The notes: a model not told the origin generated them from the sequence alone. Numbered from the stretch's first letter, positions 31,774 through 41,512 are shown. The stretch: 44,903 nt of DNA from Achromobacter sp. ASV32 (GCF_016428805.1 NZ_JAELTJ010000036.1:1-44903); one strand, 5' to 3'. Numbers and translations are program-made.

Positions 31774-32337
31774 TTACTTCGTGCCTTCCCAGTGCGGGCC
31801 AGGCACGTGGATATCGAACAGTTCCAGCACGCGGGCCACGGTGTGGTCCACCATTTCCTCGATGCTGGCGGGGCGGTGATAAAACGCCGGCAGCGGCGGA
31901 AACACGATGCCGCCCATTTCGGTCACGGCCGTCATGTTGCGCAGGTGCGCCAGGTTGAAGGGGGTTTCGCGCACCATCATCACCAGGCGCCGGCGCTCTT
32001 TCAGGGTCACGTCGGCCGCGCGGGTAATCAGGTTATCCGACAGGCCGTGAGCCACGGCCGCCAGCGTGCGCATCGAACACGGCACAATGACCATCCCTGC
32101 CGTCTGGAACGCGCCGCTGGCCAGCGTGGCGCCCACGTCGCGCACGCTGTGCACGTGGTCGGCCAGCGCGTAGACATCATGGCGGCTGACATCGAGCTCG
32201 TGCTTGATGTTCAGCACCCCCGAGGCCGACACCACCAGGTGCGTCTCGACATCATCCACGCCGCGCAGCGCCTGCAGCATGCGCACCGCGTACAGAGAGC
32301 CCGTGGCCCCCGTGATGCCGATAACCAGACGCCTCAC
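31774..32337 (-). CDS. ubiX: UbiX-type flavin prenyltransferase (GTG start)
   Basis: This 187-residue enzyme attaches a dimethylallyl group to FMN, giving prenylated FMN. UbiD-type decarboxylases use this cofactor in ubiquinone synthesis and aromatic-acid metabolism. The signature is seen in RLVIGITGATGSLYAVRMLQAL, VIVPCSMRTLAAVAHGLSDNLITRAADVTLKERRRLVMMVRETPF and GGIVFPPLPAFYH. The GTG at 32335-32337 is adopted since the Rossmann strand follows at once. It lies 4 bp after grxD in the same direction. No ubiD is in the window. Confidence 0.92.
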   Translation of the reverse strand: MRRLVIGITGATGSLYAVRMLQALRGVDDVETHLVVSASGVLNIKHELDVSRHDVYALADHVHSVRDVGATLASGAFQTAGMVIVPCSMRTLAAVAHGLSDNLITRAADVTLKERRRLVMMVRETPFNLAHLRNMTAVTEMGGIVFPPLPAFYHRPASIEEMVDHTVARVLELFDIHVPGPHWEGTK

Positions 32338-32341
32338 GGGA

Positions 32342-32668
32342 TCAGGCCGTGGCGCCGGATTGCTCCAGCAGCGTCTTCAGTTCGCCGGATTCGTTCATCT
32401 CGTTCATGATGTCCGAGCCGCCGATGAATTCGCCGGCCACGTACAGCTGCGGAATCGTCGGCCAGTTGGAAAATTCCTTGATGCCCTGGCGGACTTCGTC
32501 GTCCTCCAGCACATTCACGGTGACCAGCTTCTTCACGCCACAGCCCTTGAGGATCTGGATGGCCTTGCCGGAAAAGCCGCATTGCGGGAACTGGGCGGTG
32601 CCCTTCATGAACAGCACGACGGGGTGCTGGGTCACGGTTTCGCGGATGAATTCTTGAACGTCGCTCAT
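32342..32668 (-). CDS. grxD: Monothiol glutaredoxin, CGFS type
   Basis: This 108-residue Grx4-type protein has the active-site motif PQCGFSGKA (Cys30), KGTAQFP before it, [19 protein letters not shown] for glutathione binding and a helical end. It carries or delivers [2Fe-2S] clusters, often with BolA, rather than reducing disulfides. The ATG at 32668 ([10 protein letters not shown]) fits the family; an upstream ATG would add 12 residues across the likely promoter leader. It has its own -10 box at 32704 and is followed by ubiX. Confidence 0.94.
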   Translation of the reverse strand: MSDVQEFIRETVTQHPVVLFMKGTAQFPQCGFSGKAIQILKGCGVKKLVTVNVLEDDEVRQGIKEFSNWPTIPQLYVAGEFIGGSDIMNEMNESGELKTLLEQSGATA

Positions 32669-32703
32669 GGTGGTCTCTTGGACAGGCATAACGGAATACG
32701 CCA

Positions 32704-32709
32704 ATTATA
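32704..32709 (-). promoter_or_regulatory. -10 box for grxD-ubiX
   Basis: A perfect TATAAT on the minus strand, about 36 bp before the grxD start codon. No good -35 is seen at the usual distance; a GGCGG-caaaa-CCGCC stem (32717-32731) occupies that place. Confidence 0.5.
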
Positions 32710-32858
32710 GGTACAGGCGGCAAAACCGCCCCGAATCCCCCGGTTCCGGCCCGGAAATGGACGCGAAGGCGGTTACAAATCGGACCGTCGAGGCTGGGGG
32801 ACCAGCGGTGGCGCGAAGGCAGGCAAAGGGCTGGGCAACGCCCGCACGTGGCTTGGCG

Positions 32859-33686
32859 TCAGCGATGCCCGGGCCAGCGCCCACCGGAAATACGCTCGAT
32901 GCCTGCCAGGTCATGCCGGCTGTGCACGTCGTCAAAGCCCGCACCGGTCAGCAGCGCCCGCACCGCCTCGGCCTGATCCCAGCCGTGCTCCATCCATAGT
33001 GAGCCGCCCGCCTTCAGGTGCCGAGGCGCGCCCGCCACGATGCGGCGCAGGTCTTGCAGGCCATCGGCCTCGTCCGTCAGCGCGCCGCGCGGCTCGAAGC
33101 GCACGTCGCCCTGACCCAGGTGCGGATCGTCGCTGGCGACATAGGGCGGATTCGACACGATCAGGTCAAAGCCCTCGCCCGCCGGCACGGCGTCGTACCA
33201 GCTGCCTTCCACGAAACGCAGCGACGCCGTCAGATCCCAGGCGTTGGCGGCGGCCACCGCCAGCGCCTTGGCGCTGACGTCGCTGGCCATCACCCGCGCA
33301 TCGCGCCGCGCCAGCGCGATCGAAATCGCGATCGCGCCGCTGCCGGTGCCCAGGTCCAGCACCGCCGGCGCAGCCAGCCCGGCCACGCATTCCAGCGCCG
33401 TTTCCACCAGCACCTCGGTATCGGGGCGCGGAATCAGCACGTCGGGCGTCACCCGGAACACGTGCCCCATGAACTCGCGCTGGCCCACCAGGTACGCCAT
33501 CGGCTCGCCCGCCAGGCGGCGCTGCGCCAGCGCCTCGTAGGCCGTGGCCGTCTCCGGCGTCAACGGATCGGTATCGTGCGCCAGCAGCCAGGCGCGCGGC
33601 TTGGCCAGCACGTGTTCGAGCAGCATGCGCACTTCCAGGCGCGGCAGGCGCTCGTCCAGCAACAGGCTCTTGATCTGGGCGGTCAT
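32859..33686 (-). CDS. prmC: Release factor glutamine methyltransferase
   Basis: This 275-residue SAM-dependent enzyme N5-methylates the Gln of the GGQ motif in RF1 and RF2. It has an N-terminal helical domain (1-80), the SAM loop VLDLGTGSGAIAISIA (109-124) and the catalytic NPPY motif (179-182, in VSNPPYVASDDPHL). DVRFEPRGALTDEADGL follows as usual. The gene lies 14 bp after prfA, its substrate's gene, the classical bacterial arrangement. The start MTAQIKSLLLDERLPRLE is supported by family length. Confidence 0.95.
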   Translation of the reverse strand: MTAQIKSLLLDERLPRLEVRMLLEHVLAKPRAWLLAHDTDPLTPETATAYEALAQRRLAGEPMAYLVGQREFMGHVFRVTPDVLIPRPDTEVLVETALECVAGLAAPAVLDLGTGSGAIAISIALARRDARVMASDVSAKALAVAAANAWDLTASLRFVEGSWYDAVPAGEGFDLIVSNPPYVASDDPHLGQGDVRFEPRGALTDEADGLQDLRRIVAGAPRHLKAGGSLWMEHGWDQAEAVRALLTGAGFDDVHSRHDLAGIERISGGRWPGHR

Positions 33687-33700
33687 GGCGGCGCGGCGCC

Positions 33701-34783
33701 TCAGAGGTCGTCGCCCAGCGCCGCCAGCTGCTCGGCCTGGTGTTCGGCGATCAGCGCGCCGGTCAGTTCCTCGAGGTCGCCTTCCATGATCTGCTGCAGT
33801 TTGTACAGCGTCAGGTTGATGCGATGGTCGGTCACGCGGCCCTGCGGGAAGTTATATGTGCGGATGCGCTCGGAACGGTCGCCCGAACCGATCAGGCTCT
33901 TGCGCTCGGCCGCTTCCTTGCTTTGACGCTCGCGGGTTTCCTTGTCTTTCAGGCGCGCGGCCAGCACCTGCATGGCCTTGTCCTTGTTGCGGTGCTGCGA
34001 ACGGTCGTCCTGGCATTCCACCACCAGCCCGGTCGGCAAGTGCGTGATGCGCACGGCCGAGTCGGTCTTGTTGATGTGCTGGCCGCCGGCACCGCTGGCG
34101 CGGAAGGTATCGATGCGCAGGTCACTGGCGTTGATCACGATTTCCGACGCCTCATCGGCCTCGGCCATGATGGCCACCGTGCAGGCCGACGTATGGATGC
34201 GGCCCTGGGCTTCGGTGGCGGGCACGCGCTGCACCCGGTGCGCCCCCGACTCGAACTTCAGGCGGCCGTAGGCGCCGTCGCCGTCGATGCGCGCGATCAC
34301 TTCCTTGTAGCCGCCCAGTTCCGACGGACTTTCGGACATCAGCTCGACGCGCCAGCCGCGCTGTTCGGCATAGCGCGTGTACATGCGCAGCAGGTCGCCC
34401 GAGAACAGCGCGCTTTCGTCGCCGCCCGTACCCGCGCGGATTTCCAGGAACACGCTGCGTCCGTCGTTGGGGTCGCGCGGCAGCAGCAACAGCTGCAGCG
34501 CCGCCTCCAGAGATTCCAGCTTGACGCGGCCGGTCTTGATCTCGTCCTCGGCCATCGCCTTCAGTTCGGGGTCGGACAGCATTTCCTGGGCCGTCGCCAG
34601 GTCTTCCTCGCCGCGCACGAAGGCATTGAACGCCTCGACCACGGGCTCGAGCTCGGCGCGCTCGCGCGACAGCTTGCGAAAGCGGTCCATGACGGACGCG
34701 GTTTCCGGTTCGGCGAGCAGCGCGTCCACCTCGATGAGGCGGTGGCACAGATGCTCCAGCCGGCTACGCATGGAAGATTTCAT
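33701..34783 (-). CDS. prfA: Peptide chain release factor 1
   Basis: This 360-residue RF1 recognises UAA and UAG stop codons. The tripeptide anticodon is PAT (188-190, in [15 protein letters not shown]) and the catalytic GGQ is 233-235 ([19 protein letters not shown]), with Gln235 the PrmC target. Length equals that of E. coli RF1 when the ATG at 34783 is used ([12 protein letters not shown]); an upstream ATG would add 14 residues outside the family. It follows hemA by 84 bp and precedes prmC. Confidence 0.97.
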   Translation of the reverse strand: MKSSMRSRLEHLCHRLIEVDALLAEPETASVMDRFRKLSRERAELEPVVEAFNAFVRGEEDLATAQEMLSDPELKAMAEDEIKTGRVKLESLEAALQLLLLPRDPNDGRSVFLEIRAGTGGDESALFSGDLLRMYTRYAEQRGWRVELMSESPSELGGYKEVIARIDGDGAYGRLKFESGAHRVQRVPATEAQGRIHTSACTVAIMAEADEASEIVINASDLRIDTFRASGAGGQHINKTDSAVRITHLPTGLVVECQDDRSQHRNKDKAMQVLAARLKDKETRERQSKEAAERKSLIGSGDRSERIRTYNFPQGRVTDHRINLTLYKLQQIMEGDLEELTGALIAEHQAEQLAALGDDL

Positions 34784-34867
34784 AATGGGGGTATCAAGGG
34801 GAAAAACGATATGGCGGGCGCCCACAACACGAACGCCCGCCGGGAGGCGGGGCGTGGCACAGCGCCG

Positions 34868-36142
34868 CTAACGGCGCGAGTCGCGGCCAGGGAACAGGCG
34901 CGGCATCCAGGCAAGCAGTTGCTTGCGGTCGTCGCCTTCGCTGCGGTTCAGCGCCGCCAGCGGACCATGCAGGTACTTTTGGGTCAGGCCGTGGGCCAGT
35001 TGCTCGAGCACGGCTTCGGGCGACTCGCCGCGCGCCAGCAGGCGCCGGGCGCGTTCGAGTTCGGCGGCTTGAACGTCTTCGGCGGCCTGGTGCAGGTCGC
35101 GAATGACGGGCACCACTTCGCGCGATTGCATCCAGTGCATGAAGCCCTGGACGCGGGTTTCGATGATGGCCTCGGCCTGCACCACGGCGGCGCGGCGCGC
35201 GTCGGTGCCGGTTTGCACCAGGCGGCCCAGGTCATCGACGGAATACAGGTAGACGTCGTCCAGGCGGCCGACTTCGGGTTCGATGTCGCGCGGCACGGCC
35301 AGGTCGATCATGACCATGGGGCGGTGGCGGCGCAGGCGCGTGGCCCGTTCCACCATCCCCAAGCCGAGGATGGGCAGGGAGCTGGCCGTACAGGAAACGA
35401 TCACGTCGAATTCGGACAGCCGGTCGGTCAGGTCCGACAGCTTCATGGTGCTGGCCGAAAAACGATTGGCCAACAATTCGGCGCGTTCGGCCGTGCGGTT
35501 GGCCACCACCATGCTGCGCGGACGCTGCGCGGCAAAGTGCGTGGCGCACAGTTCGATCATTTCGCCCGCGCCGATGAACAGCGTGCGGGCCTGGTCCAGG
35601 TTGCCGAACACGCGTTCGGCCAGACGCACCGCGGCAGCGGCCATGGACACCGACTGCGCGCCGATGGCGGTCTGTGACCGCACTTCCTTGGCCACCGAGA
35701 AGGTGCGCTGGAACATCTGGTGCAGCAGCGTGCCCAGCGCGCCCGCCTCGCCGGCGGCGCGCACGGCGTCTTTCATCTGGCCGACGATCTGGGTTTCACC
35801 CAGCACCATGGAATCCAGGCCGCTGGCCACGCGGAAGGCGTGACGCACGGCGTCGTCCTGATGGTGGTGGTACAGATGCGGACGCAGGGTGCCGGCGTCC
35901 AGGCGATTGTGCTCGGCCAGCCACGCGGGCAGCTTGTCGGCCACGTGGCCGTCGGCGGCGCAATAGATCTCGGTGCGATTACAGGTCGACAGGATGGCCG
36001 CTTCGCGCACCGACCCGCCAAACGCGGAACGCAGGCCTTCGAGCGCGGGCTTGACCAAGTCAACGGGCATGGACACGCGTTCGCGAACCGAAACCGGCGC
36101 GGACGTGTGATTCAGACCGAAGGCGAGGACAGCTACCGACAT
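34868..36142 (-). CDS. hemA: Glutamyl-tRNA reductase
   Basis: This 424-residue enzyme reduces glutamyl-tRNA to glutamate-1-semialdehyde with NADPH, the committed step of tetrapyrrole synthesis by the C5 route. The nucleophile is Cys54 ([11 protein letters not shown]). Other marks are [28 protein letters not shown], the NADPH-binding [15 protein letters not shown] and [14 protein letters not shown]. It leads the series hemA-prfA-prmC, conserved in many betaproteobacteria. A TATAAT box lies about 100 bp upstream. Siroheme for the CysI protein in this window depends on this pathway. Confidence 0.97.
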   Translation of the reverse strand: MSVAVLAFGLNHTSAPVSVRERVSMPVDLVKPALEGLRSAFGGSVREAAILSTCNRTEIYCAADGHVADKLPAWLAEHNRLDAGTLRPHLYHHHQDDAVRHAFRVASGLDSMVLGETQIVGQMKDAVRAAGEAGALGTLLHQMFQRTFSVAKEVRSQTAIGAQSVSMAAAAVRLAERVFGNLDQARTLFIGAGEMIELCATHFAAQRPRSMVVANRTAERAELLANRFSASTMKLSDLTDRLSEFDVIVSCTASSLPILGLGMVERATRLRRHRPMVMIDLAVPRDIEPEVGRLDDVYLYSVDDLGRLVQTGTDARRAAVVQAEAIIETRVQGFMHWMQSREVVPVIRDLHQAAEDVQAAELERARRLLARGESPEAVLEQLAHGLTQKYLHGPLAALNRSEGDDRKQLLAWMPRLFPGRDSRR

Positions 36143-36242
36143 GTAAAGGACGAGGCCGTAAGTATTGAGCGCCGCAGTGGTGAAGCGCTGGTCCCTGCAA
36201 GGTCATGCGGTACAGCGCGCATGTAACAGCAGACCGCTGATG

Positions 36243-36248
36243 ATTATA
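36243..36248 (-). promoter_or_regulatory. -10 box for hemA
   Basis: Perfect TATAAT on the minus strand, implying a leader of about 95 nt. The -35 is poor (GGTCTG at 17 bp). Confidence 0.5.
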
Positions 36249-36471
36249 CCCCTGCGGGTTATCCCCAGACCACCTGACGCCCCCCCCTGCGACCCATGGC
36301 CGCACCCGGGCGTGCCTTTCCCCCAACAACCGGGCAACGATTCGCGCGCCATACGCTGCCCCCATCGCCCCTGCGCGTTCGCCGTCCGAGCGCCATCGGC
36401 CCGTCGCCCGGGCGATGTCCCATCGCCTCTGCCGCTTCATGCGAAAAATATTTGAAGTTTTTTCGCGTCGA

Positions 36472-36501
36472 CTGGCACAAGTCCAAAAAATTGTGTATAG
36501 T
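36472..36501 (+). promoter_or_regulatory. Promoter of tRNA-Phe
   Basis: CTGGCA (36472-36477) and TATAGT (36496-36501) are 18 bp apart. A GC-leaning discriminator (TGCGGAC) follows, as is usual for stable-RNA genes. The mature 5' end is 14 nt downstream. Confidence 0.5.
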
Positions 36502-36514
36502 TGCGGACTTCGTT

Positions 36515-36590
36515 GGCCTGGTAGCTCAGTCGGTAGAGCAGAGGATTGAAAATCCTTGTGTCGGTGGTTCGATTCCGCCCCAGGCCACCA
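36515..36590 (+). tRNA. tRNA-Phe (anticodon GAA)
   Basis: This 76-nt cloverleaf has the acceptor stem GGCCTGG/CCAGGCC. The D arm contains AGCTCAGTCGGTAGAGC. The anticodon arm is GAGGA-TTGAAAA-TCCTT with GAA at positions 34-36, and its top pair is G-T. The T arm carries GGTTCGATTCC, and CCA is encoded. A strong terminator begins 7 nt after the 3' end, so it is a single-gene transcript. Confidence 0.97.
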
Positions 36591-36596
36591 GAATTA

Positions 36597-36626
36597 AAAA
36601 GCCCGGCTCCTTGGAGCCGGGCTTTT
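36597..36626. terminator. Bidirectional terminator after tRNA-Phe
   Basis: AAAA-GCCCGGCTCC, loop TT, GGAGCCGGGC-TTTT. It serves the tRNA rightward and the LysE-family gene leftward. Confidence 0.93.
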
Positions 36627-36649
36627 GCATTTGCGGACTGCCGCTGGAA

Positions 36650-37258
36650 TCAAGACCCCGGCAGCGCCAGGCCCATCGCCGCGAACAGGCCGCCGCATAC
36701 CTTGTTGAAACGCCGGCCACTGCGCTCAAGCCACGGCCGCACCCGGTGCGCCAGACGCGCCAGCACATATTCCACAAGAAATTCGATCACCGCGAAGGTA
36801 GCCGCCATGATCACGAACTGCGTGAACAGGCTGCGAGCCGGGTCGATGAACTGCGGCAGGAACGCGCCGTAGAACAGCAACGCCTTCGGGTTGGAGATGG
36901 CCGACAGAAAACCCTGGCTGAACATGCGCGTGCCGCGCAGGCGCGGCGCGTTCGGCGCCGGGCGCAACTGCACGGCGGGCGCGCGCCACAATTGGATGCC
37001 CAGCCAGATCAGGTAAGCGCCGCCGGCCCACTTCAGCACCGTCAGCGCCGGCCCCCAGGTCTTGAGCAGCGCGCTGATGCCCAGCATCGACAAGGCGATG
37101 AGCAAAATGAAGCCCACCGCGCCGCCGGCGATGGTGCACAGCGCCTTGCGATGGCCATGCAGGGCGCCGTGGGTCAGCGCCAGCAAGGTATTGGGACCGG
37201 GCGTGACCGACAGGCCGGTCACGGCAACCAGGTAGATCAGCCAGCTATGCAATGCCAT
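36650..37258 (-). CDS. LysE/RhtB-family exporter
   Basis: This 202-residue membrane protein has about six transmembrane helices. It has the family signature VTGLSVTPGPNTLLALTHGALHGHRKAL at the first loop and FLSAISNPKALLFYGAFLPQFI in the middle. The family exports amino acids and small polar metabolites. The ATG at 37258 (MALHSWLIYLVAV) starts directly at the first helix; upstream codons add an unlikely basic extension. It ends at the tRNA terminator. The 140-bp gap from the ALDH gene suggests independent transcription. Substrate is unknown. Confidence 0.9.
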   Translation of the reverse strand: MALHSWLIYLVAVTGLSVTPGPNTLLALTHGALHGHRKALCTIAGGAVGFILLIALSMLGISALLKTWGPALTVLKWAGGAYLIWLGIQLWRAPAVQLRPAPNAPRLRGTRMFSQGFLSAISNPKALLFYGAFLPQFIDPARSLFTQFVIMAATFAVIEFLVEYVLARLAHRVRPWLERSGRRFNKVCGGLFAAMGLALPGS

Positions 37259-37398
37259 GGCGGGATACGTGAAAGCGAAACGGGAAGCGGCCAGTCTAGC
37301 GCTGCCCCGGCGAGCGGGCAATGAAGCGCAGACCGCAGTGCCTGCTGCCTGGCACGCCCCTTTGCCCCCCTGCCCCTGCCCAGCGCGTCCGCCCCGCC

Positions 37399-38844
37399 TT
37401 ACCCCGCGTAGGTATAGGCCGTCTTGACCGTCGTATAGAACTCCGCCGCATACCGGCCCTGCTCCCGCGCGCCGTAGGACGAATCCTTGCGGCCGCCAAA
37501 CGGCGCGTGATAGTCCACGCCAGCCGTGGCCAGGTTCACCATGACCATGCCCGCCTCGGCGTTGCGCTTGAAATGCGCGACGTGCTTCAGGCTGGTGCTG
37601 CAGATGCCCGCCGACAGGCCGAACGGCGTGTCGTTGCTGAGCGCCAGCGCGGCCTCGTAATCGCGCACCCGTGTCACCGTGGCGACCGGACCGAAGATCT
37701 CTTCGCGCGCGATCCGCATGTCCGCCGTCACGCCGGTAAACAGCGCCGGGCTCAGGAAATGGCCCCGGGTGTCGCGCGTCAGCACGTCACCGCCCGCCAC
37801 CAGTTCGGCGCCCTCGCGGCGGCCGATGGCGATGTATTCCAGGTCTTGCGCCAATTGGCGCTCATCGACCACCGGGCCGATGTCGGTGCCCGCCTTGAGC
37901 GCATGGTCGACCTTCAATTGGGATAGCCGCGCCTTGACCGCCTCGACAAAGGCGTCGTGAATACCGTCGGTGACGATCAGGCGCGACGACGCGGTGCAGC
38001 GCTGGCCGGTGGAAAAGAATGCGCCATTGACCGCGCACTCCACGGCGGTGGCCAGATCGGCATCATCCAACACCACCAGCGGATTCTTGCCACCCATTTC
38101 CAGCTGGAATTTCTTCAGGTGCGGCCCCGCTACGCAACCGGCCGCCACTTTGCGGCCGGTATCGACCGAGCCCGTAAAAGAAATGGCGCGCAACCTGGGG
38201 CTGTCGATCAAGGCCTGTCCGATGCGCGAGCCGCGGCCCATCACCAGGTTGAATACCCCGGGCGGCACGCCGGCCTGGGCGATGATCTCGGCCAGCGCAT
38301 GCGCCGAGCCGGGCACCAGCTCGGCGGGCTTGAAGACCACGGTATTGCCATAAGCCAGCGCCGGCGCGATTTTCCAGGCGGGGATGGCCAGGGGGAAGTT
38401 CCAGGGGGCGATGATGCCGATCGGCCCGACCGCCTCGCGCGTCACGTCCACCTCCACGCCCGGTCGCGTCTGGGGCAGCTTCTCGCCACCCAGGCGCAGC
38501 GCTTCGCCCGCAAAGAACAGGAAGATCTGCGCCGCGCGGCCGGCTTCGCCAATGGCCTCGGGCAGGGTCTTGCCCTCTTCGCGCGCCAACAGGCGGCCCA
38601 ACGCTTCTTTGCGCGCCAGGATCTGGTCGCCAACCTGCTTGAGCAGGTCGTGGCGCTGTTGGCCGGTGGTGCGCGACCAGCCCGCGAAGGCCGCGTCGGC
38701 GGCATCGATGGCTTGCGCTGCCTGGGCCTCGGAGGCCCGGGCGTACTCGCCGATGACATCGTCCAGGTCCGAGGGATTGCGGTTCAGGCTGTATTCGTCG
38801 GCGTCAGTCCATTCACCGGCGATGTAATTGGCATAGCGATTCAT
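37399..38844 (-). CDS. NAD(P)-dependent aldehyde dehydrogenase
   Basis: This 481-residue ALDH has the catalytic Cys283 (FFSTGQRCTASSRL), general-base Glu249 (QLEMGGKNP), Asn149 (APWNFP) and FTGS (223-226) for the cofactor. The start MNRYANYIAGEWTDADEYSLNRNPSDLDDVIG and overall pattern are close to the alpha-ketoglutarate-semialdehyde/succinate-semialdehyde group. GGGAGCCTGG precedes the ATG. It is last in an Fe-ADH/MFS/ALDH series, so it probably oxidises the aldehyde made by the ADH. A C4-C5 semialdehyde is my best guess. Confidence 0.92.
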   Translation of the reverse strand: MNRYANYIAGEWTDADEYSLNRNPSDLDDVIGEYARASEAQAAQAIDAADAAFAGWSRTTGQQRHDLLKQVGDQILARKEALGRLLAREEGKTLPEAIGEAGRAAQIFLFFAGEALRLGGEKLPQTRPGVEVDVTREAVGPIGIIAPWNFPLAIPAWKIAPALAYGNTVVFKPAELVPGSAHALAEIIAQAGVPPGVFNLVMGRGSRIGQALIDSPRLRAISFTGSVDTGRKVAAGCVAGPHLKKFQLEMGGKNPLVVLDDADLATAVECAVNGAFFSTGQRCTASSRLIVTDGIHDAFVEAVKARLSQLKVDHALKAGTDIGPVVDERQLAQDLEYIAIGRREGAELVAGGDVLTRDTRGHFLSPALFTGVTADMRIAREEIFGPVATVTRVRDYEAALALSNDTPFGLSAGICSTSLKHVAHFKRNAEAGMVMVNLATAGVDYHAPFGGRKDSSYGAREQGRYAAEFYTTVKTAYTYAG

Positions 38845-38899
38845 ATCCAGGCTCCCATTGAAAGGCGCCACCCCGATAGCGGGTGGCGCACGTGGAAAA

Positions 38900-40225
38900 T
38901 CAGTCGTCCAGTTCCTGCCCGCTACGATCACGCGTCAGGCCAACGGCAATCAACGACACCACCCCGCAGCCGATCAGGAACACGCCTACCGGCACATAGC
39001 TGCCGCCGTAGTGCGCGACCAGCGCCGTGGCGATCAACGGCATCGGGCCGCCCACCAAGGCAGCGCCGATCTGGTAACCCAGTGACATGCCCGTGTAGCG
39101 CACCGCGGCGGGAAAAGCCTCGGCCAGCAACGTGCCGATCATGGCGCCGTACGAGGACCAGATGAACGTGAAGCCCACGGCGATGGCCAGGATGGCGGCG
39201 CCGGCCGAACGCTGGTTCAGCAGCCAGAAATACGGCATGACCCATATGATGAAAGCGACCGCGCCGAACATGAACACCTTGCGCCGGCCAATGCGATCCG
39301 ACAGCCGGCCAAAGAACAGCATCACCGGAAACGCCAGCAAGGCACAGACCAGCACGATGTTGAGCACCTGCGCCTGCGGGTAGCCCAGGCCGATCATGTA
39401 GGCAACCGAGAACGTGGCGTACAGGAAAAATGTCGAGGTCTCGATGACTTTGGCGCCCACCGCGATCAGGACTTCGCGCCAGTGGTAGCGCAGCGTCTGC
39501 GCCAGCGGCACCTTGGCCGCGGCGTGGGTGACCAGGATCTTCTTGAACGAGGGCGTTTCATCGACGCGGTTGCGCAGCCACATGCCCAACACCACCAGCA
39601 CGATCGAGGCAACGAACGGAATGCGCCAGCCATAGGCCAGGAAGGCCTCCTGCGGCATGGACGACGCCAACGCCGAGGTAATGATGTTGCCCAGCGCCAA
39701 CCCCAGCACCGCGCCGGTCTGCGGCACCGCGCCGTACAGCCCGCGCTTCTCGCGCGGCGAGTACTCCACCGCGAGCAGCACGCCGCCGCCCCACTCCCCG
39801 CCCAGGGCCAGGCCCTGCATCAGGCGCAGTACGGTCAGCAGTACCGGCGCCCACACGCCAATCTGGTCATAGGTGGGCAACAGCCCCATGAACACCGTGG
39901 ACAGCCCCATCATCGACAATGTGACGGCCAGCGTCTTCTTGCGCCCGATGCGGTCGCCAATGTGCGAAAAGATGATGCCCCCCAGCGGCCGCACCAGAAA
40001 CGCCAGCGCAAACGACGCCAGCGCCAGCAGCTGGCTCGTCAGCGCGTCCGTGCTGGGAAAGAACAGCTTGGCAAACACGATGGACGACATCGTGCCGTAC
40101 AGGAAATAGTCGTACCACTCGATGGTGCTGCCCACCGCGCTGCCGAACAGCGCACGCCGCCTGTCCTGGTCGGTGATTTGCCGCTCCTTGGGCAGATAGC
40201 CCGCTACTGCTTGAACATGACTCAT
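38900..40225 (-). CDS. MFS transporter, metabolite:H+ symporter (ProP/ShiA-like)
   Basis: This 441-residue, twelve-helix carrier has the opening GSTIEWYDYFLYGTMSSIVFAKLFFP of the MHS group, the loop motif GDRIGRKKTLAVTL between helices 2 and 3 and its second-half repeat GRLSDRIGRRKVF, and RLMQGLALGGEWGGG in helix 4. MHS members take up organic acids such as shikimate, alpha-ketoglutarate, dicarboxylates and aromatic acids. TTGGAGGAGACC precedes the ATG. Its location between ADH and ALDH suggests import of the hydroxy acid or aldehyde precursor they consume. Confidence 0.92.
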   Translation of the reverse strand: MSHVQAVAGYLPKERQITDQDRRRALFGSAVGSTIEWYDYFLYGTMSSIVFAKLFFPSTDALTSQLLALASFALAFLVRPLGGIIFSHIGDRIGRKKTLAVTLSMMGLSTVFMGLLPTYDQIGVWAPVLLTVLRLMQGLALGGEWGGGVLLAVEYSPREKRGLYGAVPQTGAVLGLALGNIITSALASSMPQEAFLAYGWRIPFVASIVLVVLGMWLRNRVDETPSFKKILVTHAAAKVPLAQTLRYHWREVLIAVGAKVIETSTFFLYATFSVAYMIGLGYPQAQVLNIVLVCALLAFPVMLFFGRLSDRIGRRKVFMFGAVAFIIWVMPYFWLLNQRSAGAAILAIAVGFTFIWSSYGAMIGTLLAEAFPAAVRYTGMSLGYQIGAALVGGPMPLIATALVAHYGGSYVPVGVFLIGCGVVSLIAVGLTRDRSGQELDD

Positions 40226-40298
40226 GGTCTCCTCCAATGGATTCTGTTTTTTTTGATGACGCGGTTGCCGTCGCAAGGCCCGCCGGGCGGGCCGTGCC

Positions 40299-41435
40299 TT
40301 ACATGGACTCGGCCAGCAAGCGCAGATAGTCGTCGGCGCTGGCGTCACGAGGATTGGTACGGTGGCTGTGATCGGCCAGCGCCCCCGTCACGATGCGGGG
40401 GAACAGGTCTGCGGTCACGCCCAACGCCGCCAACCCCTGGGGCAGGCTCAGCGCGCGCGACTTGTCCTTGAGCGCCTGCTCCAGCTGATCACTGCTGGCC
40501 AGGTCCATGGCTTGCGCCAGGCGCGCCATCTTGTCGTCGGCGATCACACTGGGCGATTCGCGGTTAAAGCGCAGCACCGCCGGCAGGAAAATGGCGTTCA
40601 GCGTGCCATGGTGCAGCCGCGGGTTGATGCCGCCCAGCGAATGGCTCAGGCTGTGCACGCAGCCCAGCCCTTTCTGGAACGCCAGCGCGCCTTGCAGCGA
40701 CGCGCTCATCATGTTGACGCGGGCGTCGACGTTGCCCGGCTCGCGCGTGGCTGTCTCGATATGGCGCCAGGCCCGCCGCAGGCCGTCCAGCGCGATGCCT
40801 TCGGCCGGCGGGTTGAAGGCCGGCGACAAAAAGGTTTCGATGCAGTGCGCGATCGCGTCCATGCCCGTCGCGGCGGTCAGGCCGGCAGGCAGGCCAAACG
40901 TCAAGGTCGGATCGCAGATCGCGGCACGCGGCACGACATACGGCGACAGAATCCCCACTTTGCGCCCGTCGTCCAGGATCAGGATGGCGCCACGGCCAAC
41001 TTCGCTGCCGGTGCCGGCGGTGGTCGGCACCGCGATCACCGGGGCCGTGGCCGCGGTGATGTTCTGCAAGCCGCCTTCGATCAAAGCGAAGCTGCGCAGC
41101 GGCCCCGGATGGCGCGCGCAGACCGCGGTGCCCTTGGCCAGGTCGATGGGCGAGCCGCCGCCCACGGCGATGATGCCGTCACAATCGCCCGCCGCGAATG
41201 CGGCGACGCTGTCGCGTACCGCGGCCTCGTTCGGATTTGAAGGCGTCCCGTCGTAGACCGGTGCGTCCGGCTGCCCCAGCGCGGCCAGCACCTTGTCGAC
41301 GATACCGCTGGCGCGCACGCCCTTGTCGGTCACCACCAGCGGACGGCGAATGCCCACCCGGCTGCATTCTTCCTTCAGCGTGGACAACACGCCCGGCCCG
41401 AACTGAATCTGCGTGACATAGGCGATCAGTGACAT
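40299..41435 (-). CDS. Iron-containing alcohol dehydrogenase
   Basis: This 378-residue group III (Fe) ADH has NAD-binding GGGSPIDLAKG (92-102) and PTTAGTGSEV. Probable metal ligands are Asp193 and His197 (GMDAIAHCIE), His261 (GCVHSLSHSLGG) and His275 or His276 (LHHGTLNAI). Relatives include 4-hydroxybutyrate dehydrogenase and maleylacetate reductase. With the downstream ALDH it could take a terminal hydroxy acid to a dicarboxylate; 4-hydroxybutyrate to succinate is the simplest case. CAGGAGGAGAAGCC precedes the ATG. It is first in its operon and divergent from a LysR regulator. Confidence 0.9.
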   Translation of the reverse strand: MSLIAYVTQIQFGPGVLSTLKEECSRVGIRRPLVVTDKGVRASGIVDKVLAALGQPDAPVYDGTPSNPNEAAVRDSVAAFAAGDCDGIIAVGGGSPIDLAKGTAVCARHPGPLRSFALIEGGLQNITAATAPVIAVPTTAGTGSEVGRGAILILDDGRKVGILSPYVVPRAAICDPTLTFGLPAGLTAATGMDAIAHCIETFLSPAFNPPAEGIALDGLRRAWRHIETATREPGNVDARVNMMSASLQGALAFQKGLGCVHSLSHSLGGINPRLHHGTLNAIFLPAVLRFNRESPSVIADDKMARLAQAMDLASSDQLEQALKDKSRALSLPQGLAALGVTADLFPRIVTGALADHSHRTNPRDASADDYLRLLAESM

Positions 41436-41512
41436 GGCTTCTCCTCCTGACTCATAACAGCGCCTCATATCAAGGCAACGAGGAAAATTTTACGTAGAGG
41501 AAATAACGCGAG

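Larger units (their letters stand above)
36143..36514. other. Divergent intergenic region between hemA and tRNA-Phe, 372 bp
   Basis: This gap holds a hemA -10 candidate at 36243-36248 and a tRNA promoter candidate at 36472-36501. The stretch 36280-36440 is GC-rich and shows no gene or repeat that I can support. Confidence 0.6.

Noticed and set aside
33740..35677. 645-residue forward frame opposite prfA and hemA
   Set aside because: It is antisense to two universal housekeeping genes and has no recognisable protein features.
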